A stretch of 64,000 nt of DNA from Yoonia maritima (GCF_002933395.1 NZ_PKFN01000011.1:62001-126000); one strand, 5' to 3'. Counted from the stretch's first letter, positions 16,819-26,536 are shown. Notes: a model not told the origin generated them from the letters alone. Numbers and translations are program-made.

Positions 16819-17591
16819 AGGCGCTTGTCACAGGTGCAGGTGCGCGGCTAGGTCAGGCGATGGCGCTGTATCTAGGTAAACGCGGATATGATGTGGCTGT
16901 CCATTATGCCGGCTCCGCTGATGGTGCCGCCGCGACCGTAGCGCAATTGCAGGATATGGGGCGAAACGCGGTCGCCCTTCAGGCTGATTTGTTAGACGAA
17001 AGCGCCGCGCAAGCGTTGGTAGGACGTGCCGCTGACGCGATGGGCGGTCGGTTGACCTGTTTGGTGAATAACGCTTCTATATTTGAATATGACAACGTGA
17101 CGTCTGCCACCCGCGAAAGCTGGGACCGACATATCGAATCTAACCTGCGTGCACCTTTCGTTTTGACGCAGCAGTTTGCAGCGCAAGCCCCCAAGGCAGG
17201 TGTTGACGATAACGGCGAGCCGATTGCGCAAGCGCTGATTGTGAACATGCTGGATCAAAGGGTCCACAAGCTGACGCCAGAATTCATGAGCTACACGATT
17301 GCCAAGATGGGGTTGTGGGCAATGACCCAGACCACGGCGCAGGCATTGGCCCCTCATGTGCGGGTGAACGGTATCGGGCCGGGCCCGACCTTGCAGGGGC
17401 ATAGACAGACCGAAGCACACTTTAGTGCGCAGCGGGCCGCGACCACATTAGGGCGGGGTGCAAACCCGTCTGACATCACTGCGGCGCTTGGATATTTCTT
17501 GGACGCGCCTGCTGTCACAGGGCAAATGATCGCGGTGGATGGAGGTCAGCACTTGGGCTGGCAAACGCCGGATGTCCTTGGGGTTGAGTAG
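16815..17591 (+). CDS. short-chain dehydrogenase/reductase, pteridine-reductase-like
   Basis: 258-residue NAD(P)H-dependent oxidoreductase. Cofactor motif TGAGARLG (6-13), NNAS, and the YTIAK active-site pair. The ARLG variant of the cofactor loop and the Gly/Pro-rich GIGPGPTLQG are seen in FolM/pteridine-reductase-like SDRs; that subfamily call is tentative. The usual catalytic Ser region reads VNMLDQ, as in pteridine reductases, which use Asp instead of Ser. Start ATG at 16815 has AGGGA upstream and overlaps the stop of the 55-residue gene; two earlier ATGs (16791, 16797) are less well placed. Role possibly in folate or pterin metabolism. Confidence 0.87.
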   Translation: MKALVTGAGARLGQAMALYLGKRGYDVAVHYAGSADGAAATVAQLQDMGRNAVALQADLLDESAAQALVGRAADAMGGRLTCLVNNASIFEYDNVTSATRESWDRHIESNLRAPFVLTQQFAAQAPKAGVDDNGEPIAQALIVNMLDQRVHKLTPEFMSYTIAKMGLWAMTQTTAQALAPHVRVNGIGPGPTLQGHRQTEAHFSAQRAATTLGRGANPSDITAALGYFLDAPAVTGQMIAVDGGQHLGWQTPDVLGVE

Positions 17592-17874
17592 CTTCGTTGA
17601 AGTTGTGCACTATGCGGGTGGTGTGGTCACGAAACTGTCATAATTAACGGGCTTTTCAGGGGTTTAACAGGATGTTCATAAAAATACATATGTTTTTCAA
17701 TGGCTTGGATATTCGCCTATTTTTTACGCAAATCGACGAACCCCGCTAAATTGAAGGGAAATTTCCGACTCTCACGGAAATGCCCACCGACTTATCCACA
17801 GAAACGGTGGATGCCTTTCCTCTTGTCCCTGCTGCATTACCATTGCAGCCAAAGTAGAATCAAAGAAACGGCCC
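17592..17874. other. intergenic region upstream of uvrC
   Basis: 283 bases without a gene. It probably holds the uvrC promoter. A perfect DnaA-box consensus TTATCCACA occurs at 17792-17800, inside the 15-base loop of a short inverted repeat (CCACCG 17784-17789 and CGGTGG). No LexA-like site was recognised. A 71-codon plus-strand reading frame from 17700 runs into uvrC out of frame and looks like noise. Confidence 0.5.
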
Positions 17875-19743
17875 ATGACCGAGCAAACGACCCAGCAACC
17901 GACGACAGGATATGACCGGATCTACGGGTATCTGCGTACGTTGGATTCGTCGCCGGGCGTTTATCGTATGCTCGATGCGGAAAGTCGGGTGCTGTACGTC
18001 GGCAAAGCGCGCAATCTGCGGAACCGTGTGAGTAACTATTCGCGTCCGGGTAATCACTCGCCCCGGATCGCGCGGATGATCAGTGAAACTGCGTCGATGA
18101 TGTTTCTTACGACACGGACCGAGACAGAGGCGCTGCTTCTTGAGCAAAATCTGATTAAGCAGCTCAAGCCGCGCTACAACGTGTTGTTGCGCGACGATAA
18201 ATCATTCCCGAATATTTTGGTGACCAAAGCGCATGCCTATCCTCAGATTAAAAAGCATCGCGGTGCGAAGAAGGAAAAAGGTGCATACTTTGGCCCCTTT
18301 GCCAGCGCAGGTGCGGTCAACCGAACGCTAAAGCAATTGCAGCGCGTATTCTTGTTGCGCAACTGTACAGATATCGAGTTTGAAAATCGGACACGCCCGT
18401 GTTTGCAGTATCAGATCAAACGCTGCAGTGGCCCATGCTGTGGCAAGATCTCGGACGAAGATTACGCCGATACCGTGCGTGACGCTGAAAGCTTTCTTCA
18501 GGGGCGTACTAAGCGGATTCAGGAAACCTTGGCCAAGCAGATGCAAGAGGCGTCTGATAGCCTAGAGTTTGAACGCGCTGCGGCCCTGCGAGACCGTATT
18601 CAGGCGTTAACACAGGTCCAGTCGGCGCAGGGCATTAACCCACAATCTACCCCAGAGGCCGACGTTATCGCATTGCATACCGATGGTGGTCAGGCTTGCG
18701 TGCAGGTGTTCTTTTATCGTGCGAACCAGAACTGGGGGAACCACGACTATTATCCCCGGATTAGTGGCGACGAAGACCCATCCGAGGTGATGGAGGCCTT
18801 TGTTGGCCAGTTCTACGCCCACCGTGAGCCGCCGAAAATGGTGATCCTGTCACATGGGCTGGATAACGATGAACTGATGGCTGACGCATTGGCTGAAAAG
18901 GCTGGGCGCAAGGTTGATGTGATCATTCCACAGCGCGGGGAAAAGGCCGAACTGGTCCATAACGCGCTGCGCAATGCACGCGAAAGCCTCGCGCGGAAAA
19001 TGTCGGAAACTGCGACGCAGGCGCGCCTGCTGAAAGGCTTGGCAGAAGCGTTTGATCTGCCCAAACCGCCGCAGCGAATTGAAGTCTACGATAACTCGCA
19101 CATCCAAGGCGCACATGCCGTCGGCGCGATGGTTGTCGCCGGTCCAGATGGGTACGAAAAGAATCAGTATCGCAAGTTCAACATTCGCGGTGATAACCTC
19201 GTGCCGGGTGATGACTTTGGCATGATGAAAGAGGTCATGACGCGCCGTTTTCAGCGGCTGCTGAAAGAAGACCCCGATAGAAAAACCGGGTCTTGGCCCG
19301 ACTTGTTGTTGATTGATGGCGGTGCTGGCCAAGTCAGTGCCGTGCGTGAAATTATGACCGAACTTGGTGTCGGCGATATCGCGATGGTCGGTGTGGCCAA
19401 AGGCGAAGACCGGGACGCTGGTAAAGAAGAGTTCTACCGTACTGGCAAACGTGTCATGGCACTGCGCCACAACGACCCGGTGCTTTATTTCATCCAACGC
19501 ATGCGCGACGAGGTTCACCGCTTTGCCATTGGCACCCACCGCGCAAAACGTAGCAAAGCCATTGGCGCGACGCCTTTGGATGACGTGCCCGGCGTGGGTG
19601 CGACGCGTAAGCGAGCATTGCTCGCGCATTTCGGTTCGGCCAAGGCTGTCACCCGTGCAAATCTTGCTGATCTAAAGGCCGTTGTTGGTGTCTCGGATAG
19701 TTTGGCGCAGACGATCTATGATTATTTTCATGAAAAAGGCTGA
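17875..19743 (+). CDS. uvrC: excinuclease ABC subunit C
   Basis: 622-residue nuclease subunit of nucleotide excision repair; cuts on both sides of the lesion after UvrA/UvrB loading. Domain order fits: GIY-YIG nuclease (about 25-105, with PGVYRM and [11 protein letters not shown]), Cys-containing middle region ([27 protein letters not shown] split by short spacers), UVR motif (about 222-246, [17 protein letters not shown]), RNase-H-like C-terminal nuclease ([16 protein letters not shown]), and tandem helix-hairpin-helix (about 565-620). Full length. First of a uvrC-pgsA-moaD-moaE run common in Rhodobacterales. Confidence 0.97.
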   Translation: MTEQTTQQPTTGYDRIYGYLRTLDSSPGVYRMLDAESRVLYVGKARNLRNRVSNYSRPGNHSPRIARMISETASMMFLTTRTETEALLLEQNLIKQLKPRYNVLLRDDKSFPNILVTKAHAYPQIKKHRGAKKEKGAYFGPFASAGAVNRTLKQLQRVFLLRNCTDIEFENRTRPCLQYQIKRCSGPCCGKISDEDYADTVRDAESFLQGRTKRIQETLAKQMQEASDSLEFERAAALRDRIQALTQVQSAQGINPQSTPEADVIALHTDGGQACVQVFFYRANQNWGNHDYYPRISGDEDPSEVMEAFVGQFYAHREPPKMVILSHGLDNDELMADALAEKAGRKVDVIIPQRGEKAELVHNALRNARESLARKMSETATQARLLKGLAEAFDLPKPPQRIEVYDNSHIQGAHAVGAMVVAGPDGYEKNQYRKFNIRGDNLVPGDDFGMMKEVMTRRFQRLLKEDPDRKTGSWPDLLLIDGGAGQVSAVREIMTELGVGDIAMVGVAKGEDRDAGKEEFYRTGKRVMALRHNDPVLYFIQRMRDEVHRFAIGTHRAKRSKAIGATPLDDVPGVGATRKRALLAHFGSAKAVTRANLADLKAVVGVSDSLAQTIYDYFHEKG

Positions 19744-19801
19744 CTTGAAGCCATGCTAACTGGCATATGGTCAGCGACGCAGAAGCGGGTTAGGAATAGG
19801 C

Positions 19802-20467
19802 ATGAAAATGAATATACCTAATATCCTCACGATCTTACGTTTGGCAGCTGCGCCTGGCGTGGTGATTATGTTCCTCTATTTTAACAGACCTTGGGCGGAT
19901 TGGTTCGCTTTGGTTTTGTTCGTGGTCGCTGCTTTGACCGATTTCCTTGATGGCTACCTTGCGCGGCTTTGGCAACAAGAAAGCAAATTGGGCGCGATGC
20001 TTGACCCCATTGCTGACAAGGCGATGGTGATTATTGCGCTTGTTGTTATTACTGGCTTTTCTGGGATGAACCCTTGGATATTGCTGCCTGCAACCTTGAT
20101 CATTTTTCGCGAAGTCTTTGTCTCTGGATTGCGCGAATTCTTGGGTGATACCGCTGGAACGCTAAAGGTCACGAAGCTTGCGAAATGGAAGACGACAGCC
20201 CAGATGGTTGGCATCGCATTGTTATTTGCGGCTGGCGCGTTTGAACACTATTTCATGATCCATTCGCTCGCGATGACATCAGAAATGGTGGACGCGGCCC
20301 TTGGCGGAACGGGTCCAGATGATTTTGGCCTTTGGTGGAAATACAAGGGCATGATCTTAAGCAGCTGGACAGGTATCTCCGTTCTTTGGATTGCGGCGTT
20401 GTTAACGGCGATTACCGGCTGGGATTACTTTAACAAATCGCGCCCATATCTTCGGGACGGTGCATGA
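19802..20467 (+). CDS. pgsA: CDP-diacylglycerol--glycerol-3-phosphate 3-phosphatidyltransferase
   Basis: 221-residue inner-membrane enzyme that makes phosphatidylglycerol phosphate, the precursor of phosphatidylglycerol and cardiolipin. The CDP-alcohol phosphotransferase signature D-x2-DG-x2-AR-x8-G-x3-D-x3-D is complete (DFLDGYLAR followed by LGAMLDPIADK). Six hydrophobic segments are visible. An insert of about 40 residues near 150-190 (containing AMTSEMVDAALGGTGPDD) makes it longer than the E. coli enzyme. Second in-frame ATG at 19808 is an alternative start. The stop overlaps the moaD start (ATGA). Confidence 0.95.
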   Translation: MKMNIPNILTILRLAAAPGVVIMFLYFNRPWADWFALVLFVVAALTDFLDGYLARLWQQESKLGAMLDPIADKAMVIIALVVITGFSGMNPWILLPATLIIFREVFVSGLREFLGDTAGTLKVTKLAKWKTTAQMVGIALLFAAGAFEHYFMIHSLAMTSEMVDAALGGTGPDDFGLWWKYKGMILSSWTGISVLWIAALLTAITGWDYFNKSRPYLRDGA

Positions 20468-20712
20468 TGAACGTCGTCTACTTTGCTTGGGTCCGTGAAC
20501 GCATCGGTCTGCCGCAAGAACAGGTCGACACCAATGCGGCAACTGTGGCTGACTTGGTCGAAGAGCTGAAATCCCGCGAAGATCGTTACGAGGCCGCCTT
20601 TGCGGATATATCCGCGCTGCGTGTGGCACTGGATCAAGAACTGGCCGACTTTGATGCTTCGCTTGTTGGGGTAAATGAAGTCGCCTTTTTTCCGCCGATG
20701 ACTGGTGGATAA
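20464..20712 (+). CDS. moaD: molybdopterin synthase sulfur carrier subunit MoaD
   Basis: 82-residue ubiquitin-like protein. Its C-terminal Gly-Gly (PPMTGG) is thiocarboxylated and donates sulfur to precursor Z within MoaD/MoaE. FAWVRERIG at the start and the end motif are diagnostic. It overlaps pgsA by four bases and is followed directly by moaE with no gap, which supports complex formation. Two adjacent ATG codons (20464, 20467) make the start uncertain by one residue. Confidence 0.95.
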   Translation: MMNVVYFAWVRERIGLPQEQVDTNAATVADLVEELKSREDRYEAAFADISALRVALDQELADFDASLVGVNEVAFFPPMTGG

Positions 20713-21153
20713 ATGACCGTCCGCGTGCAATCAGAACCGTTTGATGCTGGCGCGGAACTTAATCGTTTTGCGCAAGGTCGCAATGATGTTGGGGCCGTGG
20801 TCAGTTTTACGGGCGTCGTTCGCGACACCGATGGAAACCTGCAGGAAATGCAGATCGAGCATTACCCCGGAATGACAGAAGCCGCGATTGCCAAGATTGT
20901 ACAGGATGCGACAACCCGTTGGGGCTTAGCTGATGCGCTGGTCATCCATCGATATGGGGGGCTGACACCTGGGGCGCCGATTATGATGGTGGCCACCGCT
21001 GCTGCACATAGATCAGCAGCATTCGAGGCCGCCGATTTCCTGATGGATTACCTCAAATCGCGTGCGCCATTCTGGAAGAAAGAGATCACCTCTGACGGCG
21101 AAAGCTGGGTTGCAGCCAAAGATGCAGACGAAAATGCGCTAAAACGCTGGTGA
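20713..21153 (+). CDS. moaE: molybdopterin synthase catalytic subunit MoaE
   Basis: 146-residue large subunit of molybdopterin synthase. Visible conserved parts are GAVVSFTGVVRD (about 27-38), IEHYPGMTE (49-57), HRYG (about 80) and the active-site Lys region FWKKEITSDGESWV (about 117-130). Starts at the base after the moaD stop. The pair converts cyclic pyranopterin monophosphate to molybdopterin in the cytoplasm. Confidence 0.96.
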   Translation: MTVRVQSEPFDAGAELNRFAQGRNDVGAVVSFTGVVRDTDGNLQEMQIEHYPGMTEAAIAKIVQDATTRWGLADALVIHRYGGLTPGAPIMMVATAAAHRSAAFEAADFLMDYLKSRAPFWKKEITSDGESWVAAKDADENALKRW

Positions 21154-21221
21154 CGCGGTTTTATTAATCCGATGTTAGGCAGCGATGGTTCACGTTGGGC
21201 GTGTCCCAATGGAATCGAAAG

Positions 21222-22019
21222 ATGCAACAAGCTGCTAACGAATTGGATGATCATGCTTTGCTTGATCCCCTACAATATGCCATCGCGAGCCGTGACGCGG
21301 ATGTGATGGATTTGGTGCGTGACGCACTGGGCGCCGGGCGTGCCCAACTGGCGTTTCAGCCGATTATGACTAGTGAGGCATCCCCTCAAATCGCGTTCTA
21401 CGAAGGTCTGGTACGCTTATCGGATGATGCTGGGCGTATCATTCCCGCCGCGCATTTTATGCCTTTGATCGAAGAAACGGTAATGGGGCGTCAGATTGAC
21501 TGCGTGACCTTGGATCTGGCGCTGAAAATGCTTGTGGCTCGACCTAATCTACGATTGTCAGTGAACCTATCCGCGCGATCAATCGGCGACGGTGAGTGGC
21601 GGCGCATTCTAGATAATGGCTTGCTAAACCGGGCGAAGCCGGGTGACAGGCTGATCTTTGAAATTAGCGAAACCTCTGCGATGATGTTACATGAAAACGT
21701 CATTCGTTTTATGGCTGAGATGCAACCCAAAGGGGTTGCTTTTGCGCTGGATGGCTTTGGTGCCGGCTTTACTGCGTTTCGCCATCTTAAGGATTTCTTT
21801 TTCGACCTGGTCAAAATCGACAAGAGCTTTATCCGCGGCATTGATAATAATACTGACAATCAAGTGCTGGCCGAAGCGTTGGTTACTGTCGCCCATCAGT
21901 TTGAAATGTTTGCCGTCGCAGATGGGGTGGAAACAGAGGAAGAGGCGGCTTTTTTAGAACGCCTTGGTGTCGATTGTTTGCAGGGATATTTCTACGGGGT
22001 GCCAAAATTCGAACTGTGA
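21222..22019 (+). CDS. EAL-domain protein with altered catalytic residues
   Basis: 265 residues, all one EAL domain, no sensor or membrane segment. The c-di-GMP phosphodiesterase signature is partly eroded: EAL reads EGL (YEGLVRL), SVNLS and EISET are kept, but the metal-binding DDFGTG reads DGFGAG, losing the second Asp, and AEGVET reads ADGVET. KIDKSF and LQGYFYG are kept. It may therefore bind c-di-GMP without hydrolysing it. ATG at 21222 has GGAATCGAAAG upstream; TTG 21195 or GTG 21201 would extend it. Stands between moaE and phaA. Confidence 0.88.
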   Translation: MQQAANELDDHALLDPLQYAIASRDADVMDLVRDALGAGRAQLAFQPIMTSEASPQIAFYEGLVRLSDDAGRIIPAAHFMPLIEETVMGRQIDCVTLDLALKMLVARPNLRLSVNLSARSIGDGEWRRILDNGLLNRAKPGDRLIFEISETSAMMLHENVIRFMAEMQPKGVAFALDGFGAGFTAFRHLKDFFFDLVKIDKSFIRGIDNNTDNQVLAEALVTVAHQFEMFAVADGVETEEEAAFLERLGVDCLQGYFYGVPKFEL

Positions 22020-22094
22020 CCGCATGTCAGCTTGCGCCTTTTGCGTGTAAATGGCACCGTTCCTTTGAGTGAGGAAAACAAAGGGGACAAATTC

Positions 22095-23270
22095 ATGACT
22101 AACGTTGTTATCGCATCCGCTGCACGTACCGCAGTAGGAAGCTTTGCTGGTGCTTTCGCAAATACACCAGCGCACGATCTAGGCGCCGCGATTTTAGAGG
22201 AGGTCGTTGCGCGTGCTGGGATCGATAAGTCAGAAGTAAGCGAGACAATTCTAGGTCAGGTCTTAACCGCTGCGCAGGGCCAAAACCCGGCGCGTCAGGC
22301 GCACATCAATGCGGGTCTTCCAATTGAATCTGCCGCTTGGAGCATTAACCAAGTTTGCGGTTCCGGTCTTCGCGCCGTTGCATTGGGTGCGCAGCACATT
22401 CAGCTTGGCGACGCAGCTATCGTTGCAGCAGGAGGCCAAGAAAACATGACGCTTAGCCCCCACGCGGCACACCTGCGCGCAGGTCAAAAGATGGGCGATA
22501 TGAAATTCATCGATACCATGATCCGCGATGGCCTTTGGGATGCTTTTAACAATTATCATATGGGTCAAACGGCCGAAAATGTGGCGGATCAATGGGGCAT
22601 CACCCGTGATATGCAGGATGAATTTGCCGTTGCGTCCCAGAACAAGGCAGAGGCCGCACAAAAAGCCGGTAAATTTTCTGATGAAATCGCGGCCTTTACG
22701 GTGAAAACACGTCGCGGTGAAACAGTTGTTGATCAGGATGAGTACATTCGTCATGGGGCGACGATGGATGCGATGCAAAAACTACGTCCCGCCTTTACCA
22801 AGGAAGGATCGGTTACAGCGGCCAATGCGTCTGGCTTGAATGACGGTGCCGCGGCGACATTGCTCATGACAGCGGATGACGCTGAAAAGCGCGGTATTGA
22901 ACCGCTTGCGCGTATTGCGTCCTATGCGACGGCAGGTCTTGACCCATCAATCATGGGCGTGGGCCCCGTTATGGCCAGCCGTAAGGCGCTTGAAAAAGCG
23001 GGTTGGAGCGCATCTGATCTGGACCTTGTTGAGGCGAACGAAGCCTTTGCCGCACAGGCTTGTGCCGTGAATAAAGAGATGGGGTGGGATCCTGCGATCG
23101 TTAATGTCAATGGCGGTGCGATCGCTATTGGTCACCCAATCGGTGCTTCGGGCTGCCGAGTGTTGAACACACTATTGTTTGAGATGAAGCGTCGCGGCGC
23201 TAAAAAAGGTCTTGCGACTTTGTGCATTGGTGGCGGTATGGGTGTTGCAATGTGCGTTGAGCGCCCGTAA
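22095..23270 (+). CDS. phaA: acetyl-CoA acetyltransferase (beta-ketothiolase)
   Basis: 391-residue thiolase that condenses two acetyl-CoA to acetoacetyl-CoA, the first step of polyhydroxybutyrate synthesis. Catalytic residues are in place: Cys88 ([10 protein letters not shown]), His347 ([12 protein letters not shown]) and Cys377 (CIGGGMGVA). An upstream extension of 21 codons exists, but ATG at 22095 has GGGGA eight bases before it and matches family N-termini. phaB follows after 67 bases. The polymerase gene phaC is not in the window. Confidence 0.97.
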   Translation: MTNVVIASAARTAVGSFAGAFANTPAHDLGAAILEEVVARAGIDKSEVSETILGQVLTAAQGQNPARQAHINAGLPIESAAWSINQVCGSGLRAVALGAQHIQLGDAAIVAAGGQENMTLSPHAAHLRAGQKMGDMKFIDTMIRDGLWDAFNNYHMGQTAENVADQWGITRDMQDEFAVASQNKAEAAQKAGKFSDEIAAFTVKTRRGETVVDQDEYIRHGATMDAMQKLRPAFTKEGSVTAANASGLNDGAAATLLMTADDAEKRGIEPLARIASYATAGLDPSIMGVGPVMASRKALEKAGWSASDLDLVEANEAFAAQACAVNKEMGWDPAIVNVNGGAIAIGHPIGASGCRVLNTLLFEMKRRGAKKGLATLCIGGGMGVAMCVERP

Positions 23271-23337
23271 CTATGTGTCTCTAAGTGAATGCTTTTAGCA
23301 ATAAGATTGCTTTATTAAATCTCTGGGAGGAGACAAT

Positions 23338-24063
23338 ATGACACGAGTAGCCCTCGTCACAGGAGGCTCGCGTGGTATCGGCGCGGCAATTTCAACAGCA
23401 CTCAAGGACGCGGGCTATTCGGTCGCAGCGACTTATGCGGGAAACGACGAAAAGGCAGCAGCCTTTACGGCCAAAACCGGTATTAAGACCTATAAGTGGG
23501 ATGTCGGAAATTACGAGGCATGTGCCGCAGGTATCGCACAGGTCGAGGCGGATCTTGGGCCTGTCGATGTTTTGGTGAACAATGCGGGTATCACGCGCGA
23601 TGCGCCATTCCACAAAATGACACCGCAGCAATGGAAAGAAGTGGTCGATACCAACCTATCGGGTGTCTTTAACATGACCCATCCGATTTGGCCGGGGATG
23701 CGCGAACGCAAATTTGGTCGTATCATTACTATTAGTTCGATCAACGGTCAAAAAGGCCAATTCGCGCAGGCCAACTATGCAGCGGCAAAGGCCGGGGACA
23801 TCGGATTTACCAAGGCTTTGGCTCAAGAAGGCGCACGTGCAGGGATCACTGTGAACGTGATTGCGCCGGGTTACATCAACACTGAAATGATGAGCACGAT
23901 CCCGGAAAAGGTGATGAACGAAGTTATCTTGCCGCAAATTCCTGTCGGTCGTTTAGGCGAGGCATCTGAAATTGCACGCGCGGTGCTATTCTTGGCGTCC
24001 GATGATGCCGGGTTTGTTACCGGCTCCACCATCACTGCGAACGGTGGTCAGTATATGACCTAA
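23338..24063 (+). CDS. phaB: acetoacetyl-CoA reductase
   Basis: 241-residue NADPH-dependent SDR that reduces acetoacetyl-CoA to (R)-3-hydroxybutyryl-CoA for polyhydroxybutyrate. Cofactor loop TGGSRGIG (8-15), NNAG (81-84), catalytic Ser133/134, Tyr147 and Lys151 (YAAAK). The segment SSINGQKGQFAQANY is typical of PhaB rather than FabG. GGGAGGAGACAAT directly precedes ATG, an unusually strong ribosome binding site. Pair with phaA; terminated by the stem-loop that follows. Confidence 0.97.
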   Translation: MTRVALVTGGSRGIGAAISTALKDAGYSVAATYAGNDEKAAAFTAKTGIKTYKWDVGNYEACAAGIAQVEADLGPVDVLVNNAGITRDAPFHKMTPQQWKEVVDTNLSGVFNMTHPIWPGMRERKFGRIITISSINGQKGQFAQANYAAAKAGDIGFTKALAQEGARAGITVNVIAPGYINTEMMSTIPEKVMNEVILPQIPVGRLGEASEIARAVLFLASDDAGFVTGSTITANGGQYMT

Positions 24064-24080
24064 TCCGGTCATCAACTTAC

Positions 24081-24115
24081 AAAAAAGGCCACGTCACATC
24101 GACGTGGCCTTTTTT
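24081..24115 (+). terminator. intrinsic terminator of phaA-phaB
   Basis: Perfect 15-bp stem (AAAAAAGGCCACGTC with its complement) and a 5-base loop, ending in a run of six T. The symmetric A and T tails mean it can also stop transcription from the minus strand, where the DUF465 gene ends at 24229. Confidence 0.95.
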
Positions 24116-24228
24116 ATGTTGGGTTGCCCGGGCTTTGTCTACGCATTCACGAGAACGGTCTATGTGCCTGATTCTCGGGTCTGAGGCGCGTCAAGGCGCA
24201 GGGGCAATTCCTACTTTTTGCGTGCGCT

Positions 24229-24396
24229 TTAGTGCGTGCTAAGTTTATTGATTTCTTCTTTCAGCATAAGCTTTTGTTTTTTAAGCTTCGCAATTTCAAG
24301 ATCGTCTGTCGCAGGGCTTCGCTGCATAACCGCGACATGGTCCGAGAGGTGTTGGTGTTTTTTCTTCAGTTCCTGCAGGTGTGAACTCAAGCTCAT
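24229..24396 (-). CDS. DUF465 (YdcH-like) small protein
   Basis: 55-residue helical, charged protein (MSLSSHLQELKKKHQHLSDH at the start, EIAKLKKQKLMLKEEINKL near the end), the short coiled-coil form typical of DUF465. Function unknown in the family. The ribosome binding site GAGGAGG about seven bases before ATG is very strong. It is expressed away from phaB and lies alone, upstream of the TrmN6-like gene's 3' end by position (that gene ends at 24517). Confidence 0.88.
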   Translation of the reverse strand: MSLSSHLQELKKKHQHLSDHVAVMQRSPATDDLEIAKLKKQKLMLKEEINKLSTH

Positions 24397-24516
24397 GATC
24401 GTCCTCCTCTAGGGGTTTGTGAGTAATTTGATTGCAACACATTTGTAACGCAAAGTCACGCTGCACCACAGCAAGACAGTGTGAAGTCAGGTTGGTTGAA
24501 AATTCTTGCAAGAAGA

Positions 24517-25272
24517 TTAACAGAGAATGGGTAATTCAGCGCCACTTCGCAAAGCAGCACTTACCTCGGCCGTGTAACTTTCTTTATCGCCCGCGTGCGC
24601 TGTGCCTTTGTGCATAATTAATGTCGGCATCATCCGAAATGCCGCACGGCCTTCTTGCCGTGCTTGTAATAAAAATAGTTCAGGTGCACGATCTTCTCTC
24701 CCCGCAATCGGCCTGAGGATCAGTGCGCCCAATCGTCCGTTCAGGCCTGAAAGAACTTCGGGTAACCGTTCAATTCTTTGAATAATCGTCAGATATCCGC
24801 GCGGGCCAACGCGGCGTGCACCGATTTCCAGCCAATCGGCAAGCGGCGTGTCACCACCAAGCGCAATATCCCGACCGGCGTCTTGGGCCGCGACACTTGC
24901 GGTTCGGTCAAAATACGGGGGGTTCATGATAACGTGGTCAAATCGTTGCTGTCGAATTTCGACGGGTAGCTGGCGCAAGTCGGCGTTAACGACGTTAAAC
25001 GGCGCATTGTTTTCCTGTGCGTTCCTACTGGCGAGTAAGGCATAATCTGCCTGCAATTCAATCCCGGTGATCGCGAGCCCGGGGATGCGTGCGGACAAGC
25101 AAAGTGATGCAACCCCAACACCGCAGCCTAGTTCAAGAACGGATTGGCCTGGTTTTGCCGGGGTGCTGGCCGCAAGTAAAACCGGATCAACACCAGCGCG
25201 ATATCCCTTTCGCGGTTGGTAAACGCACAGTTTACCCCCTAGAAAATCGTCTTTTGTCAGATCGTCAGTCAC
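24517..25272 (-). CDS. TrmN6-like N6-adenine methyltransferase
   Basis: 251-residue SAM-dependent methyltransferase. SAM motif LELGCGVG (46-53) and the catalytic NPPY (117-120) that marks enzymes methylating exocyclic amines of adenine or glutamine. N-terminal FLGGKLCVYQPRKGYRAGVDPVLLAA is the typical opening of tRNA1(Val) A37 N6-methyltransferase (YfiC/TrmN6). Substrate tRNA is inferred from family. It overlaps the end of the DUF2007 gene by eight bases. Length as expected. Confidence 0.9.
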   Translation of the reverse strand: MTDDLTKDDFLGGKLCVYQPRKGYRAGVDPVLLAASTPAKPGQSVLELGCGVGVASLCLSARIPGLAITGIELQADYALLASRNAQENNAPFNVVNADLRQLPVEIRQQRFDHVIMNPPYFDRTASVAAQDAGRDIALGGDTPLADWLEIGARRVGPRGYLTIIQRIERLPEVLSGLNGRLGALILRPIAGREDRAPELFLLQARQEGRAAFRMMPTLIMHKGTAHAGDKESYTAEVSAALRSGAELPILC

Positions 25273-25483
25273 GGCCTAAATCAATCTCTGCGTCACGCAT
25301 TATGGCTTCGGCAGCAATCAAATCATGGTCTACCACCATCAGGCGCCGTGGCATTATGCCTATGCTTCCTTCGAGGACGCTCATATTTACGTCGAAGGTG
25401 AAGCAGGCTATACCCTCGCTGTCCAGCAGGGCGGTTGCAAAGGCGATGACGGTGGGGTCATTGGTGCGCAAAAGCTCTTTCAT
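25265..25483 (-). CDS. DUF2007 domain protein
   Basis: 72 residues, MKELLRTNDPTVIAFATALL at the start, then a beta-alpha-beta pattern to RRLMVVDHDLIAAEAIMRD. This matches the small DUF2007 (putative signal-transducing) fold, similar to the ACT/PII style. Overlaps the following methyltransferase gene by eight bases, a conserved pairing in Rhodobacterales by my recollection. Divergent from the polyprenyl synthase gene, with 54 bases between starts. Confidence 0.85.
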   Translation of the reverse strand: MKELLRTNDPTVIAFATALLDSEGIACFTFDVNMSVLEGSIGIMPRRLMVVDHDLIAAEAIMRDAEIDLGRD

Positions 25484-25537
25484 ATCTATGACCTAAGGCG
25501 GGGCGACGCCTTTGTCTATCACTTGACGGAACCGCGC

Positions 25538-26536
25538 ATGAGCCTTGATCAAGCAGCCACTAAACCACACGAACAATTGGCCGATGCATTGGCCGATGAT
25601 TTGAACGCGGTAAATGAAATGATCCGTGCGCGAATGGCGTCTGAGCATGCGCCGCGAATTCCAGAAGTCACGGCACATTTGGTCGAAGCTGGCGGCAAGC
25701 GTTTGCGCCCGATGCTGACGCTCGCTGCGGCGCGCATGTGCGGCTATGACGGCCCGTATCACATTCATTTGGCCGCAACGGTTGAATTTATTCACACCGC
25801 GACGCTACTGCACGACGATGTGGTGGACGAAAGTAGCCAGCGCCGTGGCCGGCCAACCGCGAATTTGCTTTGGGATAATACCTCTAGCGTCTTGGTTGGC
25901 GACTATCTGTTCGCACGTTCATTCCAGTTGATGGTCGAAACTGGGTCGCTGCGGGTATTGGATATCTTGGCGAATGCGTCGGCAACAATTGCCGAAGGTG
26001 AGGTTCTGCAGCTGACTGCTGCAAGCGATCTGGCCACAACAGAAGACATTTACATTCAGGTGGTACGCGGGAAAACTGCCGCCCTCTTTTCTGCTGCGAT
26101 GGAAGTCGGCGGCGAAGTTGCTGGGCAGGACGCGGAGACGAAAAAAGCGTTGTATGATTACGGCGATGCGTTAGGCGTGTCATTCCAGATTGTAGACGAC
26201 TTGCTTGATTACGGCGGCACCGAAGCAACAGGTAAAAACGTAGGCGACGACTTCCGGGAACGTAAGCTGACCCTGCCAGTGATCCGGGCGATTGCTGCAG
26301 CCGATGATGCGGAGCGGGAATTTTGGGTGCGTACGATCCAAAAGGGCCGCCAAGAAGATGGCGACCTAGATCACGCAATCGCACTGCTGGCCAAACATGG
26401 CACAATGGAAAGCACACGACTTGATGCGATTGCATGGGCCGAAACAGCCAAATCTTCGCTGTCAGTGATCCCAGATCACCCCTTAAAAACGATGTTGGTG
26501 GATTTGGCGGATTACGTCGTCGCGCGGATCACCTGA
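25538..26536 (+). CDS. ispB: polyprenyl diphosphate synthase (octa/decaprenyl)
   Basis: 332-residue trans-prenyltransferase that builds the side chain of ubiquinone. Both Asp-rich motifs are clear: first DDVVD (93-97) after LLH, second DDLLD (about 217-221); GGKRLRP (52-58) binds the diphosphate. The residue pattern before the first Asp motif (Ala-Thr) allows a long chain; roseobacters use Q-10, so decaprenyl is likely. A 71-codon in-frame extension upstream overlaps the DUF2007 gene and is rejected: ATG at 25538 has ACGGAA eight bases before it. Confidence 0.95.
   Translation: MSLDQAATKPHEQLADALADDLNAVNEMIRARMASEHAPRIPEVTAHLVEAGGKRLRPMLTLAAARMCGYDGPYHIHLAATVEFIHTATLLHDDVVDESSQRRGRPTANLLWDNTSSVLVGDYLFARSFQLMVETGSLRVLDILANASATIAEGEVLQLTAASDLATTEDIYIQVVRGKTAALFSAAMEVGGEVAGQDAETKKALYDYGDALGVSFQIVDDLLDYGGTEATGKNVGDDFRERKLTLPVIRAIAAADDAEREFWVRTIQKGRQEDGDLDHAIALLAKHGTMESTRLDAIAWAETAKSSLSVIPDHPLKTMLVDLADYVVARIT

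Noticed and set aside
17700..17915. 71-codon plus-strand frame running into uvrC
   Set aside because: Out of frame with uvrC, no clear start signals, composition not protein-like.
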